Below, one piece after another: positions 37,458 to 48,400 of a stretch of 64,000 nucleotides of DNA (position 1 is the first letter of the stretch; each line of letters begins with the position of its first letter). The position numbers and the translations under genes are program-made. The notes beneath the pieces were generated by a model. It did not search any database. It had not been told where the DNA came from and worked only from the letters and a program-made list of their open reading frames with translations. Source of the DNA: Staphylococcus equorum (GTDB lineage: Bacteria; Bacillota; Bacilli; Staphylococcales; Staphylococcaceae); assembly GCF_001747895.1 (NCBI RefSeq), contig NZ_LNNB01000009.1:372001-436000 (forward strand). Direction: 5' to 3'.

Positions 37458-38555
37458 TTAATTTAAAGTGGGTTCATTTTCACGAACTGGTTCTTCGGTA
37501 ATATCTTTATTTTTATTCGTCTTCTTTTTAGGAATCGGAACGATATAATTGCCATAAGGTAATTTACCAATTAAGTATACTAATAATGCAGATAGTGCAA
37601 CTGCTGCAATAAAGACACTCACAAATTTACTTTGTGGTGCTATATTCTCTACAATTGGTAATCTTTTCACAAATTGTATGGCAACATAGTGAACTAAGTA
37701 TATCCCCATTGAATAGTTACCAATTACCGTTAACGTATTTAATACAATCTTATTTTTCTTAACATGCTCGTACATGTAATTAAGAAAAACGATAAAGAAT
37801 GGAATATAAATAATGTTCGATATTGTGATTGAACTATTGAGATTTTCTAAATCAATACTTATGAGTAAATCTATAAATAATATTGCAATAATTATAGTAA
37901 GCAGCGTTTTATACTTAAATATCAATTCTTTTATTTCATTATAAAATTTAGCATATACAATGCCTAGCATAAAGAATGAAATCCAATTCAAAATAAACAG
38001 TTTATCATTAACAAAGCGTTCGACGCCTCCGCCACCTAATGAAATTGGCTGAATGACGATCCAAACAATGTTGACAATGGTCGCTAAAATGAAAACCGAT
38101 ATGATTGGCCAACCTTTTTTAAATTTATGCACAAATGGAAAAAGAAAATAAAATTGAATGACAGTCAAAATAAAGTATAAATGAAAATTAGCTTTACCAT
38201 AAACAAAATAGTTAATTAACTTACCGTCGTCCTCAAGGTTATGTAAAAAATATTCTCTATATAACAAATAAAAAATCGTCCAAATTATGTAAGGGATAAA
38301 GATTTTACTAAATCTAGATTTCATAAAGTAATTCAAACTAAATCCTCTATTAATAACTGATATCGTCAATAAAAAAGCACTAATAACAGCAAATATAGGC
38401 GTGCCTAATCTTGCCATTTGATTGATATATCCTAAAGCGTCAGAAGTAAAATCGCCTGTTGAAGCTGAATAACCAATACTATTGACTGTATGAATTGCTA
38501 CAACTAACATAGCCGCTACTGCTCTTATAATAGGCACTTCATCATAATACTTCAC
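37458..38555 (-). CDS. Acyltransferase family 3 membrane protein
   Basis: The 365-residue protein has about ten membrane helices and the acyltransferase-3 start PIIRAVAAMLVVAIHTVNSI with the catalytic His in the first helix. It also has LGTPIFAVISAFLL and GIYLVHYVAIQF. Family members O-acetylate or O-succinylate cell-surface polymers; IcaC of staphylococci is of the same fold. No extracellular SGNH domain is present, so it is not OatA. The start is a GTG at 38555 with GGGGGG 9 nt upstream. The lysine-rich tail (KKKTNKNK) is cytoplasmic. Confidence 0.82.
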   Translation of the reverse strand: MKYYDEVPIIRAVAAMLVVAIHTVNSIGYSASTGDFTSDALGYINQMARLGTPIFAVISAFLLTISVINRGFSLNYFMKSRFSKIFIPYIIWTIFYLLYREYFLHNLEDDGKLINYFVYGKANFHLYFILTVIQFYFLFPFVHKFKKGWPIISVFILATIVNIVWIVIQPISLGGGGVERFVNDKLFILNWISFFMLGIVYAKFYNEIKELIFKYKTLLTIIIAILFIDLLISIDLENLNSSITISNIIYIPFFIVFLNYMYEHVKKNKIVLNTLTVIGNYSMGIYLVHYVAIQFVKRLPIVENIAPQSKFVSVFIAAVALSALLVYLIGKLPYGNYIVPIPKKKTNKNKDITEEPVRENEPTLN

Positions 38556-38782
38556 GCAACTGTAGCCCCCCTACTCATAATTAACCTGAAGACTAAGTCT
38601 ATAATGTTCAACATAAGCTGTAAACCTTGTTGGCGGTGAAAAGTTGAATCTTAATACATTATTATATGTTATTTAATATTTTCTAAACACTCTTTACATT
38701 TCAACATTTTTAAAAAGTAAAATTACTTTTTATTTAAATTAAAATAGCAAAGTTTTTTAATTTAGTTTGTGGTTTTAAAAAA

Positions 38783-38813
38783 CAGCACCTAGTCATTTGA
38801 AATGACTAAGTGC
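38783..38813 (-). terminator. Terminator after glcT
   Basis: AGCACTTAGTCATTT/AAATGACTAGGTGCT hairpin followed on the minus strand by GTTTTTT. Confidence 0.85.
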
Positions 38814-38892
38814 TATTAGCAGTGTTAACTGGGTCATATAATAATTTTTATACATAAATTTATATCATTGTCCGATTTTGTGATGAATTAAA

Positions 38893-39747
38893 TTACGTTT
38901 GATCTGACGGCTTAGCAGCCATAAAATGATAAACATGTAATGTTAAATAAATGACCTCTGCCTCATATATAGTAACATTCAGTTCTTGTTGCAACATTTT
39001 CATTATTTTCAAGGCGATATTAAAACACAAAGGGTACTGCGTTTTTAATAATTCTTCAAACGCACTTGTTTTTTGCAATACTTCCCCTTTATTTAATCTT
39101 CTTATTAAAAATTGAATATGTCTAATAAATCGTTGATATTGTACCGTTTCTTTATCTATTGTATGTTTCAAATCATGCTCTAAAATAAAGATGCTTTTAT
39201 TAATCAACACATTTATCGTTTCCATCTCACGTATGGACACTGTTTCAGTATTAGAAGCGATATGTAATGCGATAAAACCAATCTCATCCTCAGGAAAATT
39301 CACTTCTAAAACATCGTTTAATCGTTCAATTACTTTTTCTGCTATTTCATATGCCTCACTATATAATTGCTTTGTTTCCATGACGAATGGATTATTAATT
39401 AATTGATTTTGTTTCATACGCTTATAAGCAAAAATAATGTGATCTGTTAACGATACAACCAATTTTTGATTGTCTATTTTCATTACCGAATTGGTAATAA
39501 TATTTACTGCATCAATCACGGCTTGTATCAAGTTATCATCAGCTAATTCAACCAATGTTTTATAATGATCTTGTTGTGATTTTTGATCTAATATATATAC
39601 TTTTTCAATGGATTGGTTTTCATGTAATGTCATTCCAATCTTTTTATTAAAACCAATGCCTTTTGCAATTAATACATATTCTTGCATTTCATTAGTACAA
39701 ATAATTACATTGTTATTTAAAACCTTTGTAATAAGGTAAGAACTCAT
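38893..39747 (-). CDS. glcT: BglG/SacY-type transcription antiterminator (GlcT)
   Basis: The protein of about 284 residues has an N-terminal RNA-binding CAT domain (LITKVLNNNVIICTN...YVLIAKGIGFNKKIG) and two PRD domains. Their conserved histidines are in LTDHIIFAYKR, FIALHIASN, RHIQFLIRR and YLTLHVYHF. GlcT prevents termination in the glucose PTS gene leader when not phosphorylated by the PTS. The start at 39747 (MSSYLITKV) follows AAGGATGA; the longer frame to 39780 is not needed. No RAT target sequence was recognised in this window. Confidence 0.9.
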   Translation of the reverse strand: MSSYLITKVLNNNVIICTNEMQEYVLIAKGIGFNKKIGMTLHENQSIEKVYILDQKSQQDHYKTLVELADDNLIQAVIDAVNIITNSVMKIDNQKLVVSLTDHIIFAYKRMKQNQLINNPFVMETKQLYSEAYEIAEKVIERLNDVLEVNFPEDEIGFIALHIASNTETVSIREMETINVLINKSIFILEHDLKHTIDKETVQYQRFIRHIQFLIRRLNKGEVLQKTSAFEELLKTQYPLCFNIALKIMKMLQQELNVTIYEAEVIYLTLHVYHFMAAKPSDQT

Positions 39748-39852
39748 GTCACTCATCCTTCTTATTATGTCAATAAGCATTATATAGTGAAAATTATAAA
39801 ATTGAAAGTAGTAAAACGCTTTTCTATTAATTTCATAGTATTATTACATAAA

Positions 39853-39892
39853 AAAACTATGCATTTCCATTTTATAGAAAATACATAGTTAC
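39853..39892 (-). terminator. Terminator after alsT
   Basis: AACTATGTATTTTC and a complementary arm around an AT loop, then TTTTTTTAT on the minus strand. Confidence 0.8.
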
Positions 39893-39907
39893 AATCACTT
39901 TATATAA

Positions 39908-41353
39908 TTATTTCTTTTTCATGCCCCAGCTTTCAATGCCAAATAAATTAATTTCTAATTCTTCTGGTTTAAAGACAGGCTTTTTACCTGCTTTACGTTG
40001 ACGTTGGTAATCATTCATAACTGCAAATGCAATATTAGATAATCCTATAATTGCGACTAAGTTGACGATTGCCATTAAGCCCATAAATACATCGGCTGTG
40101 CCCCAAACAGTTTCTGTTTTAATTACTGCACCTACAAATACAAGTACAACAACTAAACATCTAAAAACAAATAATAATGCTTTGTTTTTTGATAAAAATT
40201 CAATATTTGACTGTCCATAGTAATAATTTCCTACCACAGATGAAAAAGCAAATAATGATATTGCTACTGTTAAGAAAATACCACCAGCACTACCTAAATG
40301 TTCATTAAGTGCAGATTGTGTTACTGCAACACCTTGTGCCGCATTTTCACCAAATTCTAATCCTGTATATAATAAAATCATAATCGCAGTTGCTGTACAA
40401 ACAAGCATAGTATCAAAGAATACACCTAGCGATTGAATTAAACCTTGTTTTACAGGGTGAGGAACGGCTGCTGTTGCCGCAGCATTAGGTGCAGAACCCA
40501 TACCAGCTTCGTTGGAGAATAAACCACGTTTAACTCCTTGTAAAATCGCTGCACCAACAGCACCACCAGTCGCCTGTTCAAACCCAAAGGCGCTCTTAAC
40601 AATTGTAGTAATCATTGGAATAATTTGATCATAATTGATAAACAAAATAACAGCTACAAGACCGATATATATGATTGCCATAAATGGTACGATGACTGAT
40701 GATATTTTGGCAATACTACGGACACCACCAAAAATAATAACACCTGTTAGTATTGCTAAAATGACACCTGTTACAACAGGGCTTACGTTATATTGTGTTT
40801 TTAATGATTCAGCGATCGTATTAGATTGCACAGTGTTAAACACAAATGCAAATGTCACTGTAATTAATATGGCAAATAAAACACCTAGCCATTTTTGATT
40901 TAAACCTTTAGTTATGTAATAAGCTGGTCCACCACGGAAACCACCATCTTCATCAGGTACTTTATATACCTGTGCTAAAGTTGCTTCTATAAAAGCACTC
41001 GCTGCACCAATCAATGCGATAACCCACATCCAGAACACAGCGCCTGGTCCACCTAAAACAATTGCAGTAGCCACACCTGCGATATTACCTGTACCGACAC
41101 GAGATCCCGCACTTATTGCAAAAGCTTGGAATGGCGAGATACCTTTCTTACCACTATCTAGTGTTTCGGGTTTTTCGCCAATGGCACGAAACATTTCTGG
41201 AATCCATCTTAATTGAACAAATTTAGAACTAATAGTAAAGTATAAACCTGCTGTTATTAGTAGTCCAATTAGGTATTGCGACCAGATTAAATCATTCCCG
41301 ACTTGAACAAAAGTTTTGAACCAATCTGGAATTAAACTATCAAAATTACTCAA
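39908..41353 (-). CDS. alsT: Sodium:alanine/glycine symporter (AGCS family)
   Basis: The protein of about 481 residues has 10-11 membrane helices. It carries the AGCS signature GGPGAVFWMWVIALIGA, GSRVGTGNIAGVATAIV and a Na-coupled NEAGMGSAPNAAA loop. It imports small amino acids. The frame extends to an ATG at 41368, but GAGAGGG lies inside that extension. The TTG at 41351-41353 is 6-8 nt downstream, so the TTG start (MSNFDSLIPDWF) is favoured. Upstream lies a long inverted repeat (41397-41530). Confidence 0.92.
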   Translation of the reverse strand: MSNFDSLIPDWFKTFVQVGNDLIWSQYLIGLLITAGLYFTISSKFVQLRWIPEMFRAIGEKPETLDSGKKGISPFQAFAISAGSRVGTGNIAGVATAIVLGGPGAVFWMWVIALIGAASAFIEATLAQVYKVPDEDGGFRGGPAYYITKGLNQKWLGVLFAILITVTFAFVFNTVQSNTIAESLKTQYNVSPVVTGVILAILTGVIIFGGVRSIAKISSVIVPFMAIIYIGLVAVILFINYDQIIPMITTIVKSAFGFEQATGGAVGAAILQGVKRGLFSNEAGMGSAPNAAATAAVPHPVKQGLIQSLGVFFDTMLVCTATAIMILLYTGLEFGENAAQGVAVTQSALNEHLGSAGGIFLTVAISLFAFSSVVGNYYYGQSNIEFLSKNKALLFVFRCLVVVLVFVGAVIKTETVWGTADVFMGLMAIVNLVAIIGLSNIAFAVMNDYQRQRKAGKKPVFKPEELEINLFGIESWGMKKK

Positions 41354-41396
41354 TTTAATCCCTCTCATCTATATAATTTAAATTTTATAGCAAAAT

Positions 41397-41530
41397 CAAG
41401 AGATTTATAGTTATTTCATGTACATATTAATAATCAAAATGCATATGTGCACATGAAAGTGAGCAAAGGTTTAAAAGTGTTTAGCTAAAGGCTTTGCACT
41501 ATCATATCTTGCTCCACTATAAATCTCTTG
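41397..41530. repeat. Long inverted repeat upstream of alsT
   Basis: Perfect 15-bp arms CAAGAGATTTATAGT (41397-41411) and ACTATAAATCTCTTG (41516-41530) enclose 104 nt. Inside are two further pairings: CATGTACAT/ATGTGCACATG and GCAAAG/CTTTGC, with an alternative GAGCAA/TTGCTC. No long T-run follows, so it is not a simple terminator. It may be a leader RNA structure for alsT, or a small mobile or repeat unit. Confidence 0.6.
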
Positions 41531-41606
41531 GTTTTATTTTTTATTGCACCTAAAAGGTATTTTATCATTATATAGTTGCATTTACTAACAGTTTTTTCAA
41601 TTTATA

Positions 41607-44009
41607 TTATTTAACAACTAAATTTTCCACTTCTCCAAAGTCATTAACATCTACTATGAAACTACCATTTGTGTATTGTTCTGATAAATGAATATCTTTA
41701 ATCTCGCCTGTTTCTTGTTGTTTATTTGAATAGATTGTATATTGCTTTTGTCCTGGTTGGACAACTTCGGCAGCTACAATACGATGTGGCGCTTTCTTAA
41801 GTTCTTTCAACAATGTAAGGCCACGTTGTGCGCGTTTTGCTGTTTGCAATACTTTAAATCCTACACGTTTTAATGAACCTCTTTGTGTCGCCATTAGAAT
41901 TGAATCCTTTTCAGATATCAATTGTGTAAGCACTGCATAATCTTCGTCTTTTAAGTTAATAGATTTAACGCCAGCTGCTCTTAAGCCAGTATCAGAAAGT
42001 TCATCACTACTATATGTTAAGGACATACCTTTATGTGTAAGCACTGTGATCAGTTGTGGTTCTTCTATGCGCATGACATTAATGATTTCATCATCCGTTT
42101 TTAACTTCATTGATACTAATGGTTTATTAAAGCGTGAAGTTTTGAACATAGAAACATTACTTTTCTTAATCATACCATCACGTGTAGCAAGAATATAAAA
42201 TGCTTCAGGTTTAAAGTCACGTTCACAAAAGACATCTATGACATGTTCACCTTCATCAATAGGTACGATTTGTGATACGTGTTGACCCAAATCTTTCCAT
42301 TTGATCTCTGATAATTTATGCACTGGAATATACAAGTAACGTCCTTTATTAGTAAAGACAAGTGCTGTATCTAAAGTATTAACTTCTTGATATTTTAGCA
42401 ATTCATCGCCTTCTTTAACACCCACTTCTTCGGCGCCACTTGCATTAAAACTACGTAAAGAAGTACGTTTGATATAACCATGTTTCGTGACACTCATGAT
42501 TACAGTTTCACTTGGTATCATAACTTCTTTATCAATTTTGATTTCCGTAATTTCCGCTTCAATTGAAGACAAACGTTTTTGTTTATAGCGATTTCTTATT
42601 TCAGTTAATTCTTCTTTAATAACATTTAATAAGGCATCATGATTATCTAGGATGTTTCTTAAAGCTTCGATCGTTTTTTTCAATTCATCATGTTCATTTT
42701 GTAATTCAACAATATCTGTATTTGTAAGACGATACAATTGTAACGTCACAATCGCTTCAGCTTGAGCATCACTAAAATCATATTCAGCTACTAAGTTATT
42801 TTTAGCATCTTTTTTATTTTTAGAACTTCTAATGAGTTTTATGACCTCATCCAAAATAGAAAGTGCCTTCATTAAACCTTCTACAATATGCATTCTACTT
42901 TCAGCATGGTTTAATTCATAGCGCGTACGTTTTGTCACAACATCAATTTGGTGATTGATATAGCTATCAATAAATTGGCGAATGCCCATAAGTATAGGAC
43001 GTCCATCACTAATCGCAACCATATTAAAGTTATATGCAACTTGTAAATCAGTGTTTTTATATAAGAAGTTCGCCACCGCTTCACTATTTACGTCTTTCTT
43101 CAATTCAATTGCTATACGTAAACCAGTTCGGTCTGTTTCATCACGTACTTCAACGATACCATCTACTTTTTTATCTGCGCGTAACTCATCCATTTTTTTA
43201 ACTAGTGAACTTTTATTCACTTCATAAGGTACTTCAGTAACGATAAGCTCTTTTCTACCATTTCGTAGTTCCTCTAATTCTACTTTAGAACGGACAATGA
43301 TTTTACCTTTACCGGTTTCATAAGCTTTTTTGATACCGTCAATACCTTGGATAATACCACCAGTAGGAAAATCTGGCCCTTTAATATATTTCATCAATTG
43401 ACTCACTGTAATATCAGGGTTATCAATATATTTAAGCGTTGCTTGTATTACTTCTGCCAAGTTATGCGGTGGTATGTCTGTTGCATAGCCTGCAGATATA
43501 CCGGTACTACCATTAATCAATAAATGAGGTAACCTTGCTGGTAAGACCATAGGCTCCATTGTCGTATCATCATAGTTGGGCATAAATGGCACTGTTTCTT
43601 TATTAATATCTCTTAATAATTCTTCTGAAATAGGGCTTAATTTAGCTTCTGTATAACGCATAGCTGCCGCTGGGTCATTATCAATACTACCATTGTTACC
43701 TTGCATATCCACTAACACATGGCGTAATTTCCATCCTTGACTCAGTCGAACCATTGCGTCATATACAGAGGAATCACCATGTGGATGATATTGTCCAATG
43801 ACGTCACCGACAGTTTTAGCACTTTTACGGAAATTTTTATCATATGTGTTTCCACTTGAATACATTGCATATAAAATACGTCTTTGAACAGGTTTGAGCC
43901 CATCACGAACGTCTGGCAATGCACGCTCTTGAATGATGTATTTACTGTACCTACCGAATCGATCGCCAATAACATCTTCTAGCGATAAATCTTGAATTAT
44001 TTCACTCAA
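41607..44009 (-). CDS. parC: DNA topoisomerase IV subunit A
   Basis: The 800-residue protein decatenates daughter chromosomes with ParE. The active-site region is [16 protein letters not shown] with Tyr in RYTEA. The quinolone region is [17 protein letters not shown], with Ser80 intact and Asp84 (S. aureus has Glu). The C-terminal beta-pinwheel repeats ([27 protein letters not shown]) are present. The start overlaps the parE stop by 4 nt. Nothing points to a quinolone-resistance substitution at position 80. Confidence 0.97.
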   Translation of the reverse strand: MSEIIQDLSLEDVIGDRFGRYSKYIIQERALPDVRDGLKPVQRRILYAMYSSGNTYDKNFRKSAKTVGDVIGQYHPHGDSSVYDAMVRLSQGWKLRHVLVDMQGNNGSIDNDPAAAMRYTEAKLSPISEELLRDINKETVPFMPNYDDTTMEPMVLPARLPHLLINGSTGISAGYATDIPPHNLAEVIQATLKYIDNPDITVSQLMKYIKGPDFPTGGIIQGIDGIKKAYETGKGKIIVRSKVELEELRNGRKELIVTEVPYEVNKSSLVKKMDELRADKKVDGIVEVRDETDRTGLRIAIELKKDVNSEAVANFLYKNTDLQVAYNFNMVAISDGRPILMGIRQFIDSYINHQIDVVTKRTRYELNHAESRMHIVEGLMKALSILDEVIKLIRSSKNKKDAKNNLVAEYDFSDAQAEAIVTLQLYRLTNTDIVELQNEHDELKKTIEALRNILDNHDALLNVIKEELTEIRNRYKQKRLSSIEAEITEIKIDKEVMIPSETVIMSVTKHGYIKRTSLRSFNASGAEEVGVKEGDELLKYQEVNTLDTALVFTNKGRYLYIPVHKLSEIKWKDLGQHVSQIVPIDEGEHVIDVFCERDFKPEAFYILATRDGMIKKSNVSMFKTSRFNKPLVSMKLKTDDEIINVMRIEEPQLITVLTHKGMSLTYSSDELSDTGLRAAGVKSINLKDEDYAVLTQLISEKDSILMATQRGSLKRVGFKVLQTAKRAQRGLTLLKELKKAPHRIVAAEVVQPGQKQYTIYSNKQQETGEIKDIHLSEQYTNGSFIVDVNDFGEVENLVVK

Positions 44010-46006
44010 TTTATTTCCTCCTCATCGGGGTTTTCCTGTTCTAAAATTTGAATTTCATTATTATCCAAAATACTTTGTTCTTGTTGTAAGCCAAATTCAA
44101 CATTTTTTTCAATCCATTCACGTCGTGGCGCTACTTTATCACCCATTAATGTTGTCACACGTTTAGAAGAACGCAATTCATCTTCAATTTGTACTCTAAT
44201 TAACGTTCGAGTTTCAGGATTCATTGTTGTTTCCCACAATTGATCGGCGTTCATTTCACCAAGACCTTTATAACGTTGTAGCGTAAAGCCTTTACCTAGT
44301 TTATTTTGTAATTGCTCTAATTCTTCGTCAGTCCAAGCATACTCAATTTTTCTCGAAGCACCTTTACCTTTTTCTAATTTGTATAAAGGAGGTAGTGCAA
44401 TAAATACTCTGCCAGCTTCTACTAAAGGTTTCATATACTTAAAGAAGAATGTTAATAACAATACTTGGATATGTGCGCCATCGGTATCAGCATCTGTCAT
44501 GATGATGATTCTATTATAATTGCTATCTTCAATCTTAAATTCGTTACCGACACCCGCACCAATTGTATGGATAATTGTGTTAATTTCTTCATTTTTGAAT
44601 ATATCATCCAGTTTAGCTTTTTCTGTATTTATTACTTTACCTCTTAGCGGTAATATAGCTTGATACTTACGATCTCTTCCTAATTTAGCAGAACCACCTG
44701 CTGAGTCACCCTCTACTAAGTATATTTCTTTCTTCTCAGTATTTTTACTTTGTGCAGGTGTTAATTTCCCAGAAAGTAATGTATCTTTACGTTTGTTTTT
44801 CTTACCTGAGCGTGCATCTTCTCTTGCTTTACGTGCTGCTTCTCTCGCCTGTTGGGCTTTCAGTGCTTTTTTCACTAGTGATTTAGATAATTGCCCTTTT
44901 TCTTCTAAATAATACGGCAATTTGTCAGAAACAACAGAATCAACTGCACTTCTAGCTTCTGGCGTACCTAATTTAGACTTGGTTTGTCCTTCGAATTGGA
45001 GTAATTCTTCCGGAACACGTAACGATATAATTGCTGTAAGCCCTTCTCTTATATCATTACCATCTAGATTCTTATCTTTCTCTTTTAATTCATTAATACG
45101 TCGCGCATAATCATTAAACACACGTGTCATAGCTGATTTAAAACCAACTTCATGCGTGCCTCCATCTTTAGTACGAACGTTATTAACAAAACTCAAGATA
45201 CCTTCTGAGTATTGATCGTTGTATTGAAATGCTACTTCTACTTCAATCTTATTCGCTTCACCTGAAAAATTAGCGACTTCGTGTAATACTTCTTTGCCTT
45301 CATTAACATAACTCACAAATTCTTTAATGCCATCTTCATAGTGGTAAACATCTTCACGTTCTTTACCAGCTCTTAAATCTCTAAGCGTGATTTTTAGGCT
45401 TTTAAGTAAAAAAGCCGACTCTTGCAATCGTTCACTTAACATATCGTAATTAAATGAAGTTGCTGCTTTGAAAATTTCAGGGTCTGGTTTAAACGTTACT
45501 TTTGTACCTGTTCTTTTTGTTTTACCATGTTTTTCAAGTCCTGATGATGGTTTACCACCATTTTTAAAACTTTGGGTATATATCGTACCATCTCTACAGA
45601 TTTCAACTTCCAACCATTCACTCAGCGCATTGACAACTGATGCGCCCACACCGTGTAATCCACCTGAAGTCTTATATCCGCCTTGTCCAAACTTACCGCC
45701 TGCATGAAGTACCGTGAAAATGACCTGAACAGTAGGTTTCCCTGAAGTGTGGATACCTGTTGGCATGCCACGTCCATTATCTTCTATTGTAATACTTTCA
45801 TCTTTATTGATAGTTACTATGATTTCACTACCAAAACCGTTTAATACTTCATCGACGGAATTATCGACAACTTCATACACTAGATGATGTAATCCACGTT
45901 TATCGGTAGAACCAACATACATACCAGGTCTTTTTCTTACGGCCTCTAACCCCTCAAGAACCTGAATGGAATCATCCGAATAGTTATTTTGTTTATTCAT
46001 TGCCAA
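44006..46006 (-). CDS. parE: DNA topoisomerase IV subunit B
   Basis: The 666-residue GHKL ATPase subunit has [37 protein letters not shown], the Toprim motif [18 protein letters not shown] and [12 protein letters not shown]. The start is either a TTG at 46006 (9 nt from GGAGG) or the ATG at 46000 (15 nt away) that is the usual annotation ([11 protein letters not shown]). The spacing favours the TTG. A LexA-type box lies 17-30 nt upstream. Operon parE-parC. Confidence 0.97.
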   Translation of the reverse strand: MAMNKQNNYSDDSIQVLEGLEAVRKRPGMYVGSTDKRGLHHLVYEVVDNSVDEVLNGFGSEIIVTINKDESITIEDNGRGMPTGIHTSGKPTVQVIFTVLHAGGKFGQGGYKTSGGLHGVGASVVNALSEWLEVEICRDGTIYTQSFKNGGKPSSGLEKHGKTKRTGTKVTFKPDPEIFKAATSFNYDMLSERLQESAFLLKSLKITLRDLRAGKEREDVYHYEDGIKEFVSYVNEGKEVLHEVANFSGEANKIEVEVAFQYNDQYSEGILSFVNNVRTKDGGTHEVGFKSAMTRVFNDYARRINELKEKDKNLDGNDIREGLTAIISLRVPEELLQFEGQTKSKLGTPEARSAVDSVVSDKLPYYLEEKGQLSKSLVKKALKAQQAREAARKAREDARSGKKNKRKDTLLSGKLTPAQSKNTEKKEIYLVEGDSAGGSAKLGRDRKYQAILPLRGKVINTEKAKLDDIFKNEEINTIIHTIGAGVGNEFKIEDSNYNRIIIMTDADTDGAHIQVLLLTFFFKYMKPLVEAGRVFIALPPLYKLEKGKGASRKIEYAWTDEELEQLQNKLGKGFTLQRYKGLGEMNADQLWETTMNPETRTLIRVQIEDELRSSKRVTTLMGDKVAPRREWIEKNVEFGLQQEQSILDNNEIQILEQENPDEEEIN

Positions 46007-46022
46007 TCGTTTCGCCCTCCTA

Positions 46023-46036
46023 CAAACATACGTTCG
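46023..46036 (-). promoter_or_regulatory. LexA (SOS) box upstream of parE
   Basis: The minus strand reads CGAACGTATGTTTG, one mismatch from CGAAC-N4-GTTCG. It is just before the ribosome site of parE, so topoisomerase IV is probably part of the SOS response here. Confidence 0.7.
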
Positions 46037-46201
46037 TTTTTAAAACTATACATTAGTTATTCTTATATAAATCTGGATAAATTGCAAGCACCAAATCAAT
46101 TTTCAAAAAATAATTCATTCCTCTATGAAAATTTTTATTCGTCTTATTATGGTCTTGTATGGTAAAATAATTTTAATGTCATTAAAGGATGTGGATTATA
46201 T

Positions 46202-46813
46202 ATGATGATGATTATAATCATGTTGATACTAAGTTACCTCATTGGTGCATTTCCAAGTGGCTATGTAATAGGAAAATTATTTTATAAAAAAGATATCAGA
46301 CAATTTGGTAGTGGCAACACTGGCGCGACAAATAGCTTTAGAGTATTAGGTAAACCAGCAGGCTTCCTAGTTACTTTTTTAGACATATTTAAAGGTTTCA
46401 TTGTTGTCTTTTTCCCACTATGGTTACCTGTCAGTGCAGAAGGTCCTATTAGTTCATTTTTCACAAATGGATTAATCGTTGGTGCTTTCGCAATTTTAGG
46501 TCATGTATATCCAGTTTACCTTGGATTCAAAGGTGGTAAAGCCGTTGCTACAAGTGCTGGCGTTATACTTGGTATGAATCCTGTCTTATTAATTATACTA
46601 GCAGCTATTTTCTTTATAATATTGAAATTAACAAAATATGTTTCACTTTCAAGTATTATTGCGTCAATCTGTTGTCTTATTGGTGCTGTACTCATTCGAG
46701 ACGTCATCTTGGTTATCGTTAGCATCGGTGTAGTTGTATTGCTGATTATTAGACACCGTTCTAATATTGTAAGAATTTTCAAAGGTGAAGAACCCAAAAT
46801 AAAATGGATGTAA
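46202..46813 (+). CDS. plsY: Acyl-phosphate:glycerol-3-phosphate acyltransferase
   Basis: The 203-residue membrane protein has five helices and the three PlsY motifs: [35 protein letters not shown], and a GAVLIR region. It acylates glycerol 3-phosphate with acyl-phosphate in the first committed step of phospholipid synthesis. Three ATGs follow each other at 46202-46210; GGATG upstream allows any of them. It is divergent from parE. Confidence 0.95.
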   Translation: MMMIIIMLILSYLIGAFPSGYVIGKLFYKKDIRQFGSGNTGATNSFRVLGKPAGFLVTFLDIFKGFIVVFFPLWLPVSAEGPISSFFTNGLIVGAFAILGHVYPVYLGFKGGKAVATSAGVILGMNPVLLIILAAIFFIILKLTKYVSLSSIIASICCLIGAVLIRDVILVIVSIGVVVLLIIRHRSNIVRIFKGEEPKIKWM

Positions 46814-46855
46814 CTATTACACAAGTCACTATGTAAACAATCAAGTAATTAAAAT

Positions 46856-46892
46856 AAAAAGCTAGAGGACTTCATTGCCTCCAGCTTTTTAT
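46856..46892 (+). terminator. Terminator after plsY
   Basis: AAAAAGCTAGAGG/CCTCCAGCTTTTT hairpin with a 9-nt loop and T-run. Confidence 0.85.
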
Positions 46893-47166
46893 TTTTAGCT
46901 TAAGACCCTAACATCCACGTACGAAGAATTAATTTCTTCGATCACTTTAAAACATCATTACTTCTATTATACTACTAATGTAGCGCTTTAACATAGATTT
47001 TCGCTATTTCACATATGTCTAAATTGATTTTAAATAATTTTTTGATAATTTATGCTATAATATCTTTAGTATTACTCAAAACGGGTAATGTATATAATAC
47101 TAATTTTTAGATTAGTCACTAACTATCATAAGTTAAGCACTTGTGAACCGAAAGGAGACTTTTATT

Positions 47167-47463
47167 ATGGAAATAGAACTTTCAAATAATGCAGTGTCTT
47201 GGTTTAAAGAAGAACTTGAATTACCCGAAGGTGATAAAGTCTTACAATTTTTCGTTCGTTATGGTGGAGAATTTCAGTTAAAACAAGGATTTAGCCCTGC
47301 CTTTAGCGTAGACAGAAAAGATGAAGTTGAAATTGGTTACGAAAATAATTACGAAGGTTTAGACGTTGTAATCGCTGAAAAAGATTTATGGTATTTTAAA
47401 GATGATAATTTATTCATCGATATAAATGATAGTGTTGATGAAATTTCGTATACTACTAAATAA
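47167..47463 (+). CDS. HesB/IscA-like (YneR-type) protein
   Basis: The 98-residue protein [19 protein letters not shown] has the HesB-like fold pattern ([27 protein letters not shown]). It lacks the iron-sulfur cysteines, as in the YneR subgroup. Function unknown; a role in Fe-S assembly cannot be assumed without cysteines. The start at 47167 has AAAGGAG 9 nt upstream; the 47143 frame would include it. Confidence 0.82.
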   Translation: MEIELSNNAVSWFKEELELPEGDKVLQFFVRYGGEFQLKQGFSPAFSVDRKDEVEIGYENNYEGLDVVIAEKDLWYFKDDNLFIDINDSVDEISYTTK

Positions 47464-47633
47464 TATATAGTTAAATTATTTTGAACTTAAGTTAATGTAC
47501 AATCAGTGTTGATTATTATCTTCCTTCTATATAATATTGCTTACACAGTTGTATTTAAACTTTTAGATTCAAATGATTAATCATTAGTATAATTAAAGAA
47601 GCTTTCGAGATAAAAGAATTAAAGTTAAACAAG

Positions 47634-47683
47634 AAAAAGGATGATTTCTATTAAATAATATAGAAATCATCCTTTTTTATTTG
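47634..47683. terminator. Bidirectional terminator between the HesB-like and thioesterase genes
   Basis: AAAAAGGATGATTTCTAT/ATAGAAATCATCCTTTTTT hairpin between converging genes. Confidence 0.85.
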
Positions 47684-47731
47684 TTTTATCATGTATCTTT
47701 TAATCAATACTTAACGAAAAGTATTATTGAG

Positions 47732-48190
47732 TTAAATACCTTGTACAAGCTCTAACGTTTCGCCCGCTTTATTTCTTTGATCAATATCAAGATAAGCTGC
47801 ATGCCACTCTGGGAAATACTTATCTAGTCTAATTGGTTTAAAGTCTTCCTTTTTAATACAAGTTAAAGTAGTAGATCCTGTAGTCGCTAACTCGCCTACT
47901 TCATTAAAAATCTCATAACGATAAACATATCTCAATCTAGAGTATTTATCTACCCAAGTCTTAATTGTTACCTTTTCTGGATATGTGATGGATTTAATAT
48001 ATTTAATATCTATATCTGTTACTGGTGAGATAATACCCGCATCTTCCATGTCTTTATAACTGAAGCCCAATTTAGAAATATAGTCTGTACGTGCGACTTC
48101 GAACCATGTAGGATAATTACCATGATAGATTACGCCCATTTGATCTGTCTCTTGATAACGTGATTCTATTTTTGTCATACTGTAAATCAT
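47732..48190 (-). CDS. Hotdog-fold acyl-CoA thioesterase (YbgC/FadM-like)
   Basis: The 152-residue protein has RYQETDQMGVIYHGNYPTWF with the catalytic Asp region of 4HBT thioesterases and a hydrophobic strand pattern typical of hotdog folds. It likely hydrolyses acyl-CoA or related thioesters; the substrate is unknown. The start at 48190 (MIYSMTKIES) follows AGAGGA; the extension to 48232 has no ribosome site. Single gene upstream of acnA's 3' end. Confidence 0.88.
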   Translation of the reverse strand: MIYSMTKIESRYQETDQMGVIYHGNYPTWFEVARTDYISKLGFSYKDMEDAGIISPVTDIDIKYIKSITYPEKVTIKTWVDKYSRLRYVYRYEIFNEVGELATTGSTTLTCIKKEDFKPIRLDKYFPEWHAAYLDIDQRNKAGETLELVQGI

Positions 48191-48243
48191 TTTACGTCCT
48201 CTTTTCAAATACACATAGTCATTATTACACATTAAATATTAAC

Positions 48244-48398
48244 ATAAAAAAGGGAGCAGGACAGAAATCAACGTTTGATTTCATTTTCCCACCCCCACAA
48301 GACTGATTAGATAAAGAAGTACAAGTGCTTAAGCTCTTGCATAAGAACTTAAAACAAGTGAATTTATATATCAGACAGCTACTGTGTAATCTTTAAGT
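48244..48398. repeat. Dispersed intergenic repeat, family B, copy 2
   Basis: Contains ACAAGACTGATTAGA, AACTTAAAACAAGTGAA, TATATCAGACAGCTACTGTGTAATCT, parallel to the blocks of copy 1 at 35757-35893. The first part (GGGAGCAGGACAGAAATCA) resembles the outer end of family A. Confidence 0.65.
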
Positions 48399-48400
48399 TA

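Noticed and set aside
41846..44009. Quinolone-resistance substitution in ParC
   Set aside because: Ser80 is intact; Asp84 is a conservative difference from S. aureus Glu84 and is, as I recall, normal in coagulase-negative species.
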